From Christensenellaceae bacterium (GTDB lineage: Bacteria; Bacillota; Clostridia; Christensenellales; SZUA-584), in contig JAAXZP010000322.1 of assembly GCA_012719815.1 (NCBI GenBank), positions 1-18,445 of the forward strand: 18,445 nt of DNA. Reading direction: 5' to 3'. The notes under the pieces were generated by a model. That model did no database searches. It worked only from the letters and a program-made list of their open reading frames with translations, and was not told the DNA's origin. The position numbers were made by a program, and so were the translations under genes. The first letter of the stretch is position 1. Every line of letters starts with the position of its first letter. This document shows positions 1 to 6,393 of the stretch, in pieces.

Positions 1-24
1 AATGCCGACGCGCATTCTTTTTTT
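1..24 (+). terminator. Rho-independent terminator cut by the left edge
   Basis: A short stem AATGC/GCATT (1-5 with 12-16) closes a six-base loop and is followed by seven T (18-24). It probably ends a plus-strand gene lying left of the window. The stem may extend beyond the edge, so its full strength cannot be judged. Confidence 0.5.
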
Positions 25-84
25 GCCGTCAAATTGGCGACACCGCCTCCGCTGAAAGTATGCATACAATTTCTGTGAACCTGA

Positions 85-112
85 ACGTTACAAGTGCAAC
101 TTTCATAGAATA
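85..112 (+). promoter_or_regulatory. Possible sigma-K-type (mother-cell) promoter
   Basis: CATAGAATA at 104-112 fits the CATANNNTA -10 element described for the late mother-cell sigma factor K, and an AC pair at 85-86 lies 17 bases upstream, as its minimal -35 requires. The predicted start near 119 leaves a leader of about 30 bases before the GAAAGGAG ribosome binding site. A vegetative reading (TAGAAT at 106-111) has no good -35. The rest of 25-151 holds only a perfect 10-bp palindrome, GTATGCATAC, at 58-67. Confidence 0.35.
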
Positions 113-151
113 AACCATCCCTCAATGTATACTTGAAAGGAGTTTTTTAAC

Positions 152-538
152 ATGCCAGATGGTTTTAGAGGTCCTGGCGGACCGGGCAGACCCGGCGGAC
201 CAGGTGGACCCGGCAGACCCGGCGGGCCGGGCAGGCCGACGTTTCCCAGGCCGCCGTTTTTCAGGCCGCCGTTTTTCAGGCCGCCGTTTTTCAGGCCGCC
301 GGTTGTGGTGCCTATCTTCCCCCGTCCGGTATTTCCGTTTATCCCGGGGCGCAACTGCGACTGGGTTGACCAGTTCGGCCGGTGCTGCTTCCGCAACGGC
401 TGGTGCTGCGACCGCTTCGGACGTTGCCAGTTCGTCGGCGGCCCGTTCCCGTTCGCGGGCGGTTCTTCGGATGGTTCGGCAGGCGGGTCGGGCGGCGGGG
501 GCGGACCGCAGGGTGACGGCGGCAGCTACAACGTCTGA
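152..538 (+). CDS. Gly/Pro/Phe-repeat, Cys-containing protein (possible spore-surface protein)
   Basis: This 128-residue protein starts at ATG 152 behind a strong GAAAGGAG site. Residues 7-29 are collagen-like Gly-Pro-Gly/Arg triplets. Residues 32-50 carry repeated Phe-Phe-Arg-Pro-Pro units. A hydrophobic Pro/Phe/Val stretch follows (51-65). A compact Cys block has cysteines at 69, 78, 79, 85, 86 and 92, built on two copies of a D-x-F-G-R-C pattern, and the Gly/Ser-rich tail is 94-128. There is no signal peptide or membrane helix. Collagen-like triplets and disulfide-capable Cys blocks are common in Firmicute spore coat and exosporium proteins, and the upstream sequence could be a sigma-K promoter, so a spore-surface role is my inference. 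I do not recognise a named family. The other frames here are open only because of the repeats and base composition; this frame alone has the ribosome binding site. Confidence 0.75.
   Translation: MPDGFRGPGGPGRPGGPGGPGRPGGPGRPTFPRPPFFRPPFFRPPFFRPPVVVPIFPRPVFPFIPGRNCDWVDQFGRCCFRNGWCCDRFGRCQFVGGPFPFAGGSSDGSAGGSGGGGGPQGDGGSYNV
248..301 (+). repeat. In-frame 15-bp tandem repeat, three full copies plus a partial one
   Basis: AGGCCGCCGTTTTTC occurs three times in a row (248-262, 263-277, 278-292) and a fourth copy begins at 293 and breaks at 301. The copies are identical and encode the Phe-Phe-Arg-Pro-Pro motif. Perfect identity suggests recent expansion by slippage or unequal crossing-over, so copy number may vary between strains. 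Confidence 0.9.
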
Positions 539-573
539 TACGCCGCGCTGCGAAATAAAAACGTATTCCGTAT

Positions 574-604
574 AAAAAGACGGTTTGGCTCTGCCAAGCC
601 GTCT
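574..604 (-). terminator. Terminator of the hemerythrin gene
   Basis: A 12-bp stem (578-589 with 593-604, one G-T wobble) closes a three-base loop. Read on the minus strand it is followed by TTTTTATA, so it ends the bacteriohemerythrin transcript. It may also slow plus-strand transcription from 152-538, but on that side the following sequence has no T-run. Confidence 0.75.
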
Positions 605-668
605 GTCTGTGCCTGTCAAAATGTCTTTGATAAACAGCGATGCTACCGGATAGCAAACGCAGAACCGG

Positions 669-1067
669 CTACTTTTTAAGCTTCACGTATTCCCCGATCT
701 TTTTGTCCTGCTTGGCGATATGGTTGGTCAGCCAGTTGAGCACCATCTGATTGGCTTCCATAATCACCGCAATATTGCTGCCGGACTCATCGTACTTTTT
801 CCTGAGCACGCCCAGCTGGCGGACAAAATCATCATGCATCTTCTTCTGCACGCTGTATTCCGGATACCGGATGCTCAGCATGTATTCCTCTTCATCCCTG
901 AAATGCTTTTTCGTGTAGTCTTCCAGGAACTCGAACATCTTGGCGATGTACTCGCCCGCCTTGCGGTTCCGGCCGGCCTCAAAAAGCTGGTCCGCCATCT
1001 CAAACAATTTTTTATGCTGCTCGTCGATTAGGTCCACACCCACCGCTAGTACCTGACTCCAGGGCAT
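669..1067 (-). CDS. Bacteriohemerythrin with one substituted iron ligand
   Basis: This 132-residue protein has the usual length and layout of a single-domain bacterial hemerythrin, a four-helix bundle with a non-heme di-iron site that binds O2. Visible ligands are His18 (in D-E-Q-H), His55 and Glu59 (H-F-R-D-E), His78, His116 and Asp121 (H-I-A-K-Q-D). The seventh position, expected four residues before His78, is Gln74 (codon CAG) instead of His. The start at 1067 is supported by GGGAGG ten bases upstream and by a promoter at 1096-1124. In anaerobes such proteins are thought to sense, store or remove O2. Whether the Gln variant still holds two irons cannot be told from sequence. It stands alone, with its own terminator. 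Confidence 0.93.
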   Translation of the reverse strand: MPWSQVLAVGVDLIDEQHKKLFEMADQLFEAGRNRKAGEYIAKMFEFLEDYTKKHFRDEEEYMLSIRYPEYSVQKKMHDDFVRQLGVLRKKYDESGSNIAVIMEANQMVLNWLTNHIAKQDKKIGEYVKLKK

Positions 1068-1095
1068 TCAGTGTTATCCTCCCATCGTTTTTTCT

Positions 1096-1124
1096 TATAT
1101 ATCGGTGCAAATCTGGGATGTGAA
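1096..1124 (-). promoter_or_regulatory. Promoter of the hemerythrin gene
   Basis: On the minus strand TTCACA (1119-1124) and TATATA (1096-1101) are separated by 17 bp. This predicts a start near 1089 and a leader of about 20 bases carrying GGGAGG. Confidence 0.5.
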
Positions 1125-1168
1125 ACAGTTTTGTGCCAGGCAGCTATGAAAAAAGCGGGCGGATATGG

Positions 1169-1174
1169 TATAAT
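1169..1174 (+). promoter_or_regulatory. Extended -10 promoter of the YhhN-family gene
   Basis: A perfect TATAAT at 1169-1174 is preceded by TGG, giving an extended -10 element; no convincing -35 lies 16-18 bp upstream. The predicted start near 1181 leaves a leader of about 50 bases. This promoter and the hemerythrin promoter at 1096-1124 point away from each other. Confidence 0.55.
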
Positions 1175-1230
1175 TCGTATATTGACGCAACGCCTTCCAG
1201 GTCGCACATATGTCGAACGGAGGAAACGAT

Positions 1231-1905
1231 ATGCTCATGGCTGCCATTGCGTGCGCGCTGTTTGCCGCCGATATCGCGCTTCACATCGTGTTCATCGTCC
1301 GCGGGAAGGAAACGCCCCGCTGCCTGACCAAAGCGCTGCTGATGCCGCTGCTCGCCGTATCGCTCCTGCTGCTGTGGAGCGCGCTCTCCACAGCGCCGCT
1401 GCCCTGGCTGGTGCTGCTGGGCATCATCGCGGGCTGCGCGGGCGATATCAGCCTGCTCGACCACCACCATCGCATCGGGGTGCCGCTGGGGCTCGTCTTT
1501 TTCTCCGCCGGGCACGTGCTTTATCTCATACAATTGCTTCGGCTGACGCCGCCGCCGGCGTGGTGGCTGATCGCCGCGGTCGTTGCCGTTTACGGAGCGG
1601 GCGCAGGCGTGACGTATAAAAAGCTGTATCCTCACCTGCCCGGGCTGATGCGCATTCCGGCGCTGCTATATATGCTGCTGCTCTGCGTGCTGAGCGCAGC
1701 CGCCGCCATAGCCGCGTTTACGGTATTTCAGGCCGGCGCGTTTGTGCTTTGGGCAGGCACGCTGGCCTTCCTGCTGTCCGATACGGTGCTCGCTTTTGAA
1801 ATGTTTTGCGGCGAGACGGCGCACAGCCACCTCAAGGTAATGATACCGTACATTGCGGCGCAAATACTCATCTCAGCTGGTTTTATGCTGTGCTTAGCGT
1901 TTTAG
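1231..1905 (+). CDS. YhhN (TMEM86)-family membrane protein, possible lysoplasmalogenase
   Basis: The protein is about 224 residues and nearly all hydrophobic, with seven to eight predicted membrane helices. It keeps the family's polar membrane motifs: Thr-Lys-Ala in the second helix region, Ala-Gly-Asp-Ile-Ser-Leu, and Ser-Asp-Thr-Val-Leu-Ala-Phe near the end. The animal member TMEM86B hydrolyses the vinyl-ether bond of lysoplasmalogens. Many anaerobic Clostridia make plasmalogens, so this activity is plausible but not shown. I choose ATG 1231 over the in-frame ATG 1210 because CGGAGGAA lies just before 1231 and inside the longer reading frame. The gene is alone and ends at a bidirectional terminator shared with the converging M15 peptidase gene. 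Confidence 0.85.
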   Translation: MLMAAIACALFAADIALHIVFIVRGKETPRCLTKALLMPLLAVSLLLLWSALSTAPLPWLVLLGIIAGCAGDISLLDHHHRIGVPLGLVFFSAGHVLYLIQLLRLTPPPAWWLIAAVVAVYGAGAGVTYKKLYPHLPGLMRIPALLYMLLLCVLSAAAAIAAFTVFQAGAFVLWAGTLAFLLSDTVLAFEMFCGETAHSHLKVMIPYIAAQILISAGFMLCLAF

Positions 1906-1926
1906 GCCGAGGTATCTCCGTACAAT

Positions 1927-1965
1927 AAAACCGTGACAGGAAAGCTCCGGTCACGGTTTTCTGCT
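1927..1965. terminator. Bidirectional terminator between two converging genes
   Basis: An 11-bp stem (1927-1937 with 1950-1960) begins with AAAA and ends with TTTT, so it presents a T-run on both strands. It serves the YhhN-family gene (plus) and the M15 peptidase gene (minus). Confidence 0.85.
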
Positions 1966-1987
1966 TTTTATATTCTGCACTGCCGGC

Positions 1988-2953
1988 TCACCTGAGCGCC
2001 GCATCGATGCTGCGCACCAGCGCAATCGTGCGCGCGTCCTCCGGGAAACCGGCGTACCATTCCCCGCCGGATTTTTTAGCGTCCGCGCGCGATTTGATGA
2101 TGAGCTCCGGCCGGTACTCAAAGTGCAGGAAGTCGAAATGCGCCCATTTGCCGCCCCAGATAAAGCCGTGGCTCTCCATCGCGGATACCAGCGCCTCGGG
2201 GTAGCTCTCGATGCGCCGCTGCGCCTGCTCCCGCGCGGCATGCCGCCTGTAGTCCCCCGGCTTGCTTCTTAAATCAATCGCGATGCCGAACGCGTGCGGG
2301 CTCAGCCTGCTGGTCCCCGCAATCACGCGGTAGTTGTACGTGCCGCTGATGGGATACACATAGCCGCCCACCTCGGGCTGTACCGCGATGATGCCGGCGA
2401 GGTCGCCCATCGCCGCTTCCAGCGCAGCCGCCGCGCCGTTCTTCCGGTTGAACGGGTAATGCCCGCCGCCTGTCCGGACGCTGCACAGGTTGGCTTCCAC
2501 CGCCGCGCGCGTGCTGCCGTACAATGCGCCCAGCAGCGCGTAGCAGCGCACGCGGCCCGGGTCGCTGTTGCCTTCCGGCACCGTGCGGATCATGTCCGGC
2601 GGGTACGGTATCGAGAGCGAGTCCTGAATGTCCGCGCCGGCGAGCTGCTGCTCGAAGCTCTTTTCCCGCCCGTCGTCGTAAACGATCCTCTCGCCCGACG
2701 CCATCACGACGTATACCCGCCCGTCCCCGCCGCGCTCAGCGCCGGATATCGCGTCCGGATACGCCAGCATCAGCGCGAGCAAATCGCGTTTCATGCCGTC
2801 GTCCGCCCGAGTTGCGCTTTGCGCAAACACTGCCGTATTCGTGCCATAGGCGGCGCGGCCGATCGCAGTGAGCAGCGCCAGCGCGGCGACCAGCCACAAA
2901 ATGCTCCGCCGCCACCTGTCAGGTGAGCGTATCCCGCTTCGCGATCCATACAT
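1988..2953 (-). CDS. M15-family D-Ala-D-Ala carboxypeptidase-like protein, membrane anchored
   Basis: The protein is 321 residues from ATG 2953. An N-terminal hydrophobic segment (residues 18-34) after several Arg residues is a signal anchor or signal peptide. The C-terminal third is a zinc peptidase domain of the M15 (VanY/peptidase_M15_4) type: S-P-H-A-F-G-I-A-I-D at 218-227 supplies His220 and Asp227, and H-F-D-F-L-H-F-E at 272-279 supplies His277. These enzymes trim D-Ala or D-amino-acid bonds in peptidoglycan stem peptides outside the cell. The middle region (about 60-170) has no motif I recognise. The start lies inside the upstream YkvI-like gene (35-nt overlap), with a run of six G about six bases before it, which suggests translational coupling. 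A GTG at 2962 is an alternative start. Confidence 0.85.
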   Translation of the reverse strand: MYGSRSGIRSPDRWRRSILWLVAALALLTAIGRAAYGTNTAVFAQSATRADDGMKRDLLALMLAYPDAISGAERGGDGRVYVVMASGERIVYDDGREKSFEQQLAGADIQDSLSIPYPPDMIRTVPEGNSDPGRVRCYALLGALYGSTRAAVEANLCSVRTGGGHYPFNRKNGAAAALEAAMGDLAGIIAVQPEVGGYVYPISGTYNYRVIAGTSRLSPHAFGIAIDLRSKPGDYRRHAAREQAQRRIESYPEALVSAMESHGFIWGGKWAHFDFLHFEYRPELIIKSRADAKKSGGEWYAGFPEDARTIALVRSIDAALR

Positions 2954-3965
2954 ACGCCACACCCCCCATAAACAGCATGCCGCCGTAGCCCACCGCGGGA
3001 TACAGGAATCGCACCATGTTGGAGAACCCCAGCTGCGCCGCCAGCGTTGCGAGCGCCGACGTGACGACGATGACGGCGACGCGCGGCAGCCGCGCGCTCA
3101 GGCGCTGCGTGAACCCGAACAGGTTGCCCACGGCGGTGCTGTATACCTCTGACAGCAGCACCACCGCAAACATGATGCGCAGCGCGGCGGATATTTTTTG
3201 TGCGACGGCCGCCATCGGCACTTCCAGCATACCCACTTCCAGTACGTTGGTCATCAAGCAGAAATTGATGGCCAGCATGCCCAGCATCAGCCCCCCCGCG
3301 CCCAGCAGCGCGCCCCCAAGCAGCGTTTTGCGGCTGGGCGCCGCGACGCCCACGGCGATGACGACGTTGTACGACGCGTAGTTGACGGCGGACAGCAGCC
3401 AGTGCGGCGTGGCCGACCCCAGCGCCGCCGCCGTTTCCACCTCCCGAGGCGTCAGCGGGTTGCGCAGCAGGTTGGCGAGGAATATGTACGCCAGCGCCGC
3501 GGCCAGGAAGGGCACCAAATAGCTGATGGCGCTCACCACACCGCGCGTGCCGGTAAGCACGGTGACGAGCGTAGCCGCCATCATCGCCAGTATGCCGAGC
3601 AGCGGCGGCAGGCCGAACTGTTCGGCGAATATCGCGCCCGAGCCGGCCAGCATGGTGCACAGCCCGCCAAACAGCATCACCGTGACGACAATGTCGATCA
3701 ACGAGCCCAGCAGCGCGCCGTTGGTATGACGCACCACTTCCATATGCGAGCGGGCGGAAAGGCGGCGTCCCAGCAGCAGCGCCGTGTACCCAATGAAGAA
3801 GAACAGCAGTGCTGAGACGCCGATGCCGCATATTCCCCATACGCCGTGCGCGGTAAAAAAGCGCAGCACTTCCTGGCCCGAGGCGAAGCCCGCGCCCACC
3901 ACCGTGCCGATGTAGGCCGCGGCGATGCTGAAAACGCCGAAGGGTTTTGCTGCCGAACGCATCAT
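2919..3965 (-). CDS. YkvI-family membrane protein (transporter fold)
   Basis: The protein is 348 residues from ATG 3965, with about ten predicted membrane helices. The N-terminus A-A-A-Y-I-G-T-V-V-G-A-G-F-A-S-G-Q-E and the following Val-Leu-Arg-Phe-Phe are the hallmark of the uncharacterised YkvI family (COG3949), distant relatives of the APC/LeuT transporter superfamily, where an unwound first helix rich in Gly binds substrate. The substrate is unknown. GGGTGAG four to five bases upstream supports ATG 3965; a TTG at 3980 is less likely because this site would lie inside the gene. It overlaps the M15 peptidase gene and probably heads a two-gene unit. I see no convincing promoter in the 175-bp divergent gap 3966-4140. 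Confidence 0.88.
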   Translation of the reverse strand: MMRSAAKPFGVFSIAAAYIGTVVGAGFASGQEVLRFFTAHGVWGICGIGVSALLFFFIGYTALLLGRRLSARSHMEVVRHTNGALLGSLIDIVVTVMLFGGLCTMLAGSGAIFAEQFGLPPLLGILAMMAATLVTVLTGTRGVVSAISYLVPFLAAALAYIFLANLLRNPLTPREVETAAALGSATPHWLLSAVNYASYNVVIAVGVAAPSRKTLLGGALLGAGGLMLGMLAINFCLMTNVLEVGMLEVPMAAVAQKISAALRIMFAVVLLSEVYSTAVGNLFGFTQRLSARLPRVAVIVVTSALATLAAQLGFSNMVRFLYPAVGYGGMLFMGGVAYVWIAKRDTLT

Positions 3966-4102
3966 TGTCTCACCCGTCAAAGTGTCACATGTTTTTATTT
4001 ATGAAAGCCGGCGCAGGAATATATCTTGAATCCAACGGCGCATGATTCCCATTTTTTCCGAATATACGGCCGGGATGGGGGAAAACTAACGGCAGCAAGT
4101 TA

Positions 4103-4134
4103 AAAAGGAGGATTAAGCAAGTACAAAAGGAGGA
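4103..4134 (+). promoter_or_regulatory. Twin ribosome binding sites before the DUF1540 gene
   Basis: AAAAGGAGGA occurs twice, at 4103-4112 and 4125-4134, exactly 22 bp apart. The second is correctly spaced for ATG 4141. The first has no ATG, GTG or TTG at a usable distance, so it is either a standby ribosome-landing site or the relic of a duplication. Confidence 0.6.
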
Positions 4135-4140
4135 TGTGTT

Positions 4141-4308
4141 ATGACGGTACAGAAGATGGATCACCCGAACGACGGGGTCAAATGCAGCGTGGATACCTGC
4201 TACTACTATATGAACGGCGATTTCTGCACCGCGCCCAGGATTCATGTGGGGCCGCACGGGGCCAGCACCGCCGAACAGACGGACTGCAACACGTTCAGGA
4301 GAAAATAG
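4141..4308 (+). CDS. DUF1540-domain Cys miniprotein
   Basis: A 55-residue protein starts at ATG 4141, six bases after a strong AAAAGGAGGA. Four cysteines are spaced as in DUF1540: C15-x4-C20, then C29 and C49, in the context V-K-C-S-V-D-T-C-Y-Y-Y, F-C-T-A-P-R-I-H-V and T-D-C-N-T-F. These small proteins are frequent in spore-forming Firmicutes; a metal-binding role is assumed from the four cysteines and no function is established to my knowledge. Most of the family's many members are single or paired domains, and this is the single-domain form. The gene stands alone, followed by its own terminator, and converges on the minus-strand gene at 4425-4613. Confidence 0.9.
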   Translation: MTVQKMDHPNDGVKCSVDTCYYYMNGDFCTAPRIHVGPHGASTAEQTDCNTFRRK

Positions 4309-4314
4309 CCTGAA

Positions 4315-4346
4315 AAAACTGCCGGAGCGGATAGCCCGGCAGTTTT
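4315..4346 (+). terminator. Terminator of the DUF1540 gene
   Basis: The 11-bp stem AAAACTGCCGG/CCGGCAGTTTT (4315-4325 with 4336-4346) starts seven bases after the stop codon. The four-T end is short but sits in a strong hairpin. Confidence 0.8.
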
Positions 4347-4384
4347 CACATTGCTAACCTGTTTTCACTCACATTCGCCTCATG

Positions 4385-4411
4385 CAAAAAGGCGTCCCGC
4401 AGGACGCCTTT
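4385..4411 (-). terminator. Terminator of the MreB transcription unit
   Basis: The 10-bp stem AAAGGCGTCC/GGACGCCTTT (4388-4397 with 4402-4411) has a four-base loop. On the minus strand it ends in CCTTTTTGC, directly after the small gene at 4425-4613. Confidence 0.8.
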
Positions 4412-4424
4412 CATTTTGACGTTT

Positions 4425-4613
4425 TCAGATGCGGCCCGTTATATACTGTCGGCCCTCATCCTCTTTCCTGATTGTGATGTTGTGGCGCCTGGAGATGACG
4501 TATTTGTCATCCGTCTCTTCCACGACGCGGTATTTTACGTCTTTGTAGTATTTGATCCGCTCCTTGGGAAAATCCATGGTCTGCAAAAACTGCACATATT
4601 TCATCTCTTTCAT
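4425..4613 (-). CDS. Small protein of unknown function downstream of mreB
   Basis: A 62-residue, highly charged protein, rich in Lys/Arg and Asp/Glu and without Cys, signal peptide or membrane helix. I do not recognise a family. The C-terminal half alternates hydrophobic and charged residues (Tyr-Val-Ile-Ser, Ile-Thr-Ile-Arg), which suggests a small beta-rich fold. The likely start is ATG 4613, with GGGGG seven to eight bases upstream; an in-frame ATG nine bases further in is possible. The reading frame stays open upstream into the mreB 3' end, but a longer form would lack a ribosome binding site. It lies 22 bp after the mreB stop and before a terminator, so it is probably co-transcribed with mreB. 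Confidence 0.65.
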   Translation of the reverse strand: MKEMKYVQFLQTMDFPKERIKYYKDVKYRVVEETDDKYVISRRHNITIRKEDEGRQYITGRI

Positions 4614-4635
4614 ATCATGCCCCCGCTTTTTGGCC

Positions 4636-5667
4636 TCAGTATTCTTCCGGCTGGTAATACTGCACTGTATGGTCAGAGATGAAATCCATTGAATCCACCG
4701 AGCGGCCCGTGCCAATCGCCACGCAGGACATGGCGTCTTCAGCCACGTAGCACGGCAGTTGCGTCTTGATGCTGATGAGCCTGTCCAGCCCGTACAGCAA
4801 AGCGCCGCCCCCCGTCAGGCAGATGCCGTTTTCGTTGATGTCGGCGGAGAGCTCCGGCGGCGTACGCTCCAGCACGTTGTGTATTGTCTCCAGCATCATG
4901 GCCAGAGGCTCCTCAAACGCCTCGATGGTGTCGTTGGAGTTGAGCACAATGGCTTTAGGCCGGCCGGAGATCAGGTTGCGGCCCGTGACTTCCATCTGAG
5001 GCGGGTCTTCCCGCGGGTAAGCGGCACCGATGTTGATCTTGATCTCCTCGGCCGTCTTTTCGCCGATGAGCAGGTTGTGCTTTTTCTTCATGTAGCGCAC
5101 CACGGCCTCATCCAGCTTGTCACCCGCCACCTTCAGCGACTCGTGGATGACCATACCGCCCAGCGATATCACCGCGACGTCCGTCGTGCCGCCGCCGATG
5201 TCGATGACCATGTTGCCGTAAGGCGCACTGATATCCAGCCCCGCGCCGATGGCCGCCGCAATGGGCTCCTCGATCAGGCTGGCTCTCCTGGCCCCGGCTT
5301 CCTCCGTCACCTCGATCAGCGCGCGGCGCTCTACGTCCGTTACGCCGGACGGCACGCAGATCACCACGTCGGGCTTAAAGAACATCCGGCGCCCGATCAC
5401 CTTGCGCAAAAAATAGCGCAGCATCCGCTCGGTATCGGTATAGCTGGAAATCACGCCGTCGCGCAGCGGGCGCACCACCGCGATGTTGCCGGGCGCTCGC
5501 CCCAGCATCGCGCTGGCCTCCTCGCCGATAGCCAGTATCTCGCCGGTTTGTTTATTCACTGCCACCACAGAAGGTTCGGTGAGCACGATACCTTTTCCTT
5601 TTACGAATATGCGCACATTAGATGTGCCAAGGTCTATGCCGATACTTTCCTGTTTAAATAGTTTCAT
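4636..5667 (-). CDS. MreB/Mbl-family actin-like rod-shape protein
   Basis: The 343-residue length and sequence match MreB/Mbl, the bacterial actins that polymerise under the membrane and guide lateral wall synthesis. The three nucleotide-binding motifs are present: G-I-D-L-G-T-S-N at 10-17, D-I-G-G-G-T-T-D at 156-163 and L-T-G-G-G-A-L-L at 284-291; E-E-P at 133-135 is also typical. I choose ATG 5667 because the protein then begins Met-Lys-Leu-Phe like its relatives; the frame is open to 5778 but that extension resembles nothing. The ribosome binding site is weak (GGGGG about 13 bases upstream). There is no mreC or mreD nearby, so this is more likely a stand-alone paralogue of the Mbl/MreBH kind than the mreBCD copy, but sequence alone does not decide. 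Confidence 0.93.
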   Translation of the reverse strand: MKLFKQESIGIDLGTSNVRIFVKGKGIVLTEPSVVAVNKQTGEILAIGEEASAMLGRAPGNIAVVRPLRDGVISSYTDTERMLRYFLRKVIGRRMFFKPDVVICVPSGVTDVERRALIEVTEEAGARRASLIEEPIAAAIGAGLDISAPYGNMVIDIGGGTTDVAVISLGGMVIHESLKVAGDKLDEAVVRYMKKKHNLLIGEKTAEEIKINIGAAYPREDPPQMEVTGRNLISGRPKAIVLNSNDTIEAFEEPLAMMLETIHNVLERTPPELSADINENGICLTGGGALLYGLDRLISIKTQLPCYVAEDAMSCVAIGTGRSVDSMDFISDHTVQYYQPEEY

Positions 5668-5735
5668 GTTCTTGTCAGAGCCCCCAATACGAAAATCCAC
5701 CCCAAAACAATGCTTTAAAAAGCCTTCAGCCAGCA

Positions 5736-5795
5736 CCAAAACCGAACGGACGCTACAGTTTTGGCGCACAGCCGCCACATCAGCGTCATCTGTGC
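5736..5795 (-). promoter_or_regulatory. Two tandem hairpins in the mreB leader
   Basis: The predicted leader of about 165 bases contains GCACAG/CTGTGC (5766-5771 with 5790-5795) and then CCAAAAC/GTTTTGG (5736-5742 with 5758-5764), separated by one base. They lie about 70-130 bases before the start codon. Neither has a directly following T-run, so this is not an obvious terminator; a folded leader that tunes translation or RNA stability is possible. Confidence 0.4.
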
Positions 5796-5840
5796 ATAAA
5801 GCGCGACCGCCTATTACGCCGCGACCAGTATGCGAGCAGT

Positions 5841-5869
5841 ATTATAGCACATATTTGCGGTAATGATAA
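5841..5869 (-). promoter_or_regulatory. Promoter of mreB
   Basis: On the minus strand TTATCA (5864-5869) and a perfect TATAAT (5841-5846) are 17 bp apart, and TGC directly before the -10 makes it an extended element. The start is predicted near 5834. Confidence 0.7.
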
Positions 5870-5949
5870 TCTTTTTTTACAGGCGTCATTTCTGCGGGCA
5901 GGAAATGGAAAAGTGTAACTAAAACATTCCTTATTATCCCAATCCCCGA

Positions 5950-5979
5950 TTGCCAAATCGTTTCGATTACTGATAAAAT
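5950..5979 (+). promoter_or_regulatory. Promoter with internal inverted repeat before the receiver gene
   Basis: TTGCCA (5950-5955) and TAAAAT (5974-5979) are 18 bp apart. Within the spacer, AATCG/CGATT (5956-5960 with 5964-5968) forms a perfect inverted repeat with a TTT centre, an operator-like position for a repressor or activator. The predicted start is near 5986, and AGGCGG (5994-5999) is the ribosome binding site. Confidence 0.5.
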
Positions 5980-6006
5980 AAAAAAAATGTTATAGGCGGT
6001 GTTCCC

Positions 6007-6393
6007 ATGGATTCCATTCGCATTCTCATCACGGACAATTCACCGGAATTTGCAGCGCTGTTGCGGGAACGCCTGGAAATATACCCGGGCATACGCGTGG
6101 TCGGCATCGCGCACAACGCGCTGCACGCGATGCACATACTGCGCAACACCGCTGTGGACGTGATGCTGCTCGACATCATCATGCCCGGCATGGACGGCCT
6201 GGAACTCTTAAGCGAATTGCACCAGCTGGAAAACAGACCGCTGGTGTTCATCGTTTCCGCCATCGTCATAAGCGCAGTCATCCAAAAGGCGATGCAGCTG
6301 GGCGCAGCGGGCTTTTTCGTCAAGCCGGTGGAATGCGACAAGCTGGTGGCCACCATCGCCGCCGCCCTGAACACAGGCTCCCTCAAATACTGA
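6007..6393 (+). CDS. Stand-alone Spo0A-like receiver domain
   Basis: A 128-residue CheY-like phosphoacceptor domain without an output domain. Asp56 lies in L-L-D-I-I-M-P-G-M-D-G, with Ser84 and Lys106 (V-K-P) completing the active site. The N-terminal acidic pair is reduced to Thr9-Asp10-Asn11, so only one Asp remains. Overall sequence and Asp56 numbering resemble the receiver of Spo0A, the sporulation master regulator, whose C-terminal DNA-binding part is absent here. Single-domain receivers act as phosphate relays (as Spo0F does), phosphate sinks or protein-binding switches. ATG 6007 follows AGGCGG. It converges on the histidine kinase gene and overlaps its 3' end by 11 nt, a likely cognate partner by position. 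Confidence 0.9.
   Translation: MDSIRILITDNSPEFAALLRERLEIYPGIRVVGIAHNALHAMHILRNTAVDVMLLDIIMPGMDGLELLSELHQLENRPLVFIVSAIVISAVIQKAMQLGAAGFFVKPVECDKLVATIAAALNTGSLKY

Noticed and set aside
103..656. Several overlapping ORFs in other frames of the Gly/Pro repeat gene.
   Set aside because: They arise from low-complexity GC-rich repeats; only the frame starting at 152 has a ribosome binding site.
539..668. Riboswitch or small RNA between the repeat protein gene and the hemerythrin gene.
   Set aside because: The only structure seen is the terminator hairpin; no conserved aptamer-like pattern was recognised.
4754..5661. Long plus-strand ORF opposite mreB.
   Set aside because: It is the mirror of a strongly coding minus-strand gene and has no ribosome binding site of its own.
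5668..5778. A 37-residue N-terminal extension of MreB.
   Set aside because: No ribosome binding site at 5778, no similarity to known MreB N-termini, and the stretch forms the two leader hairpins instead.
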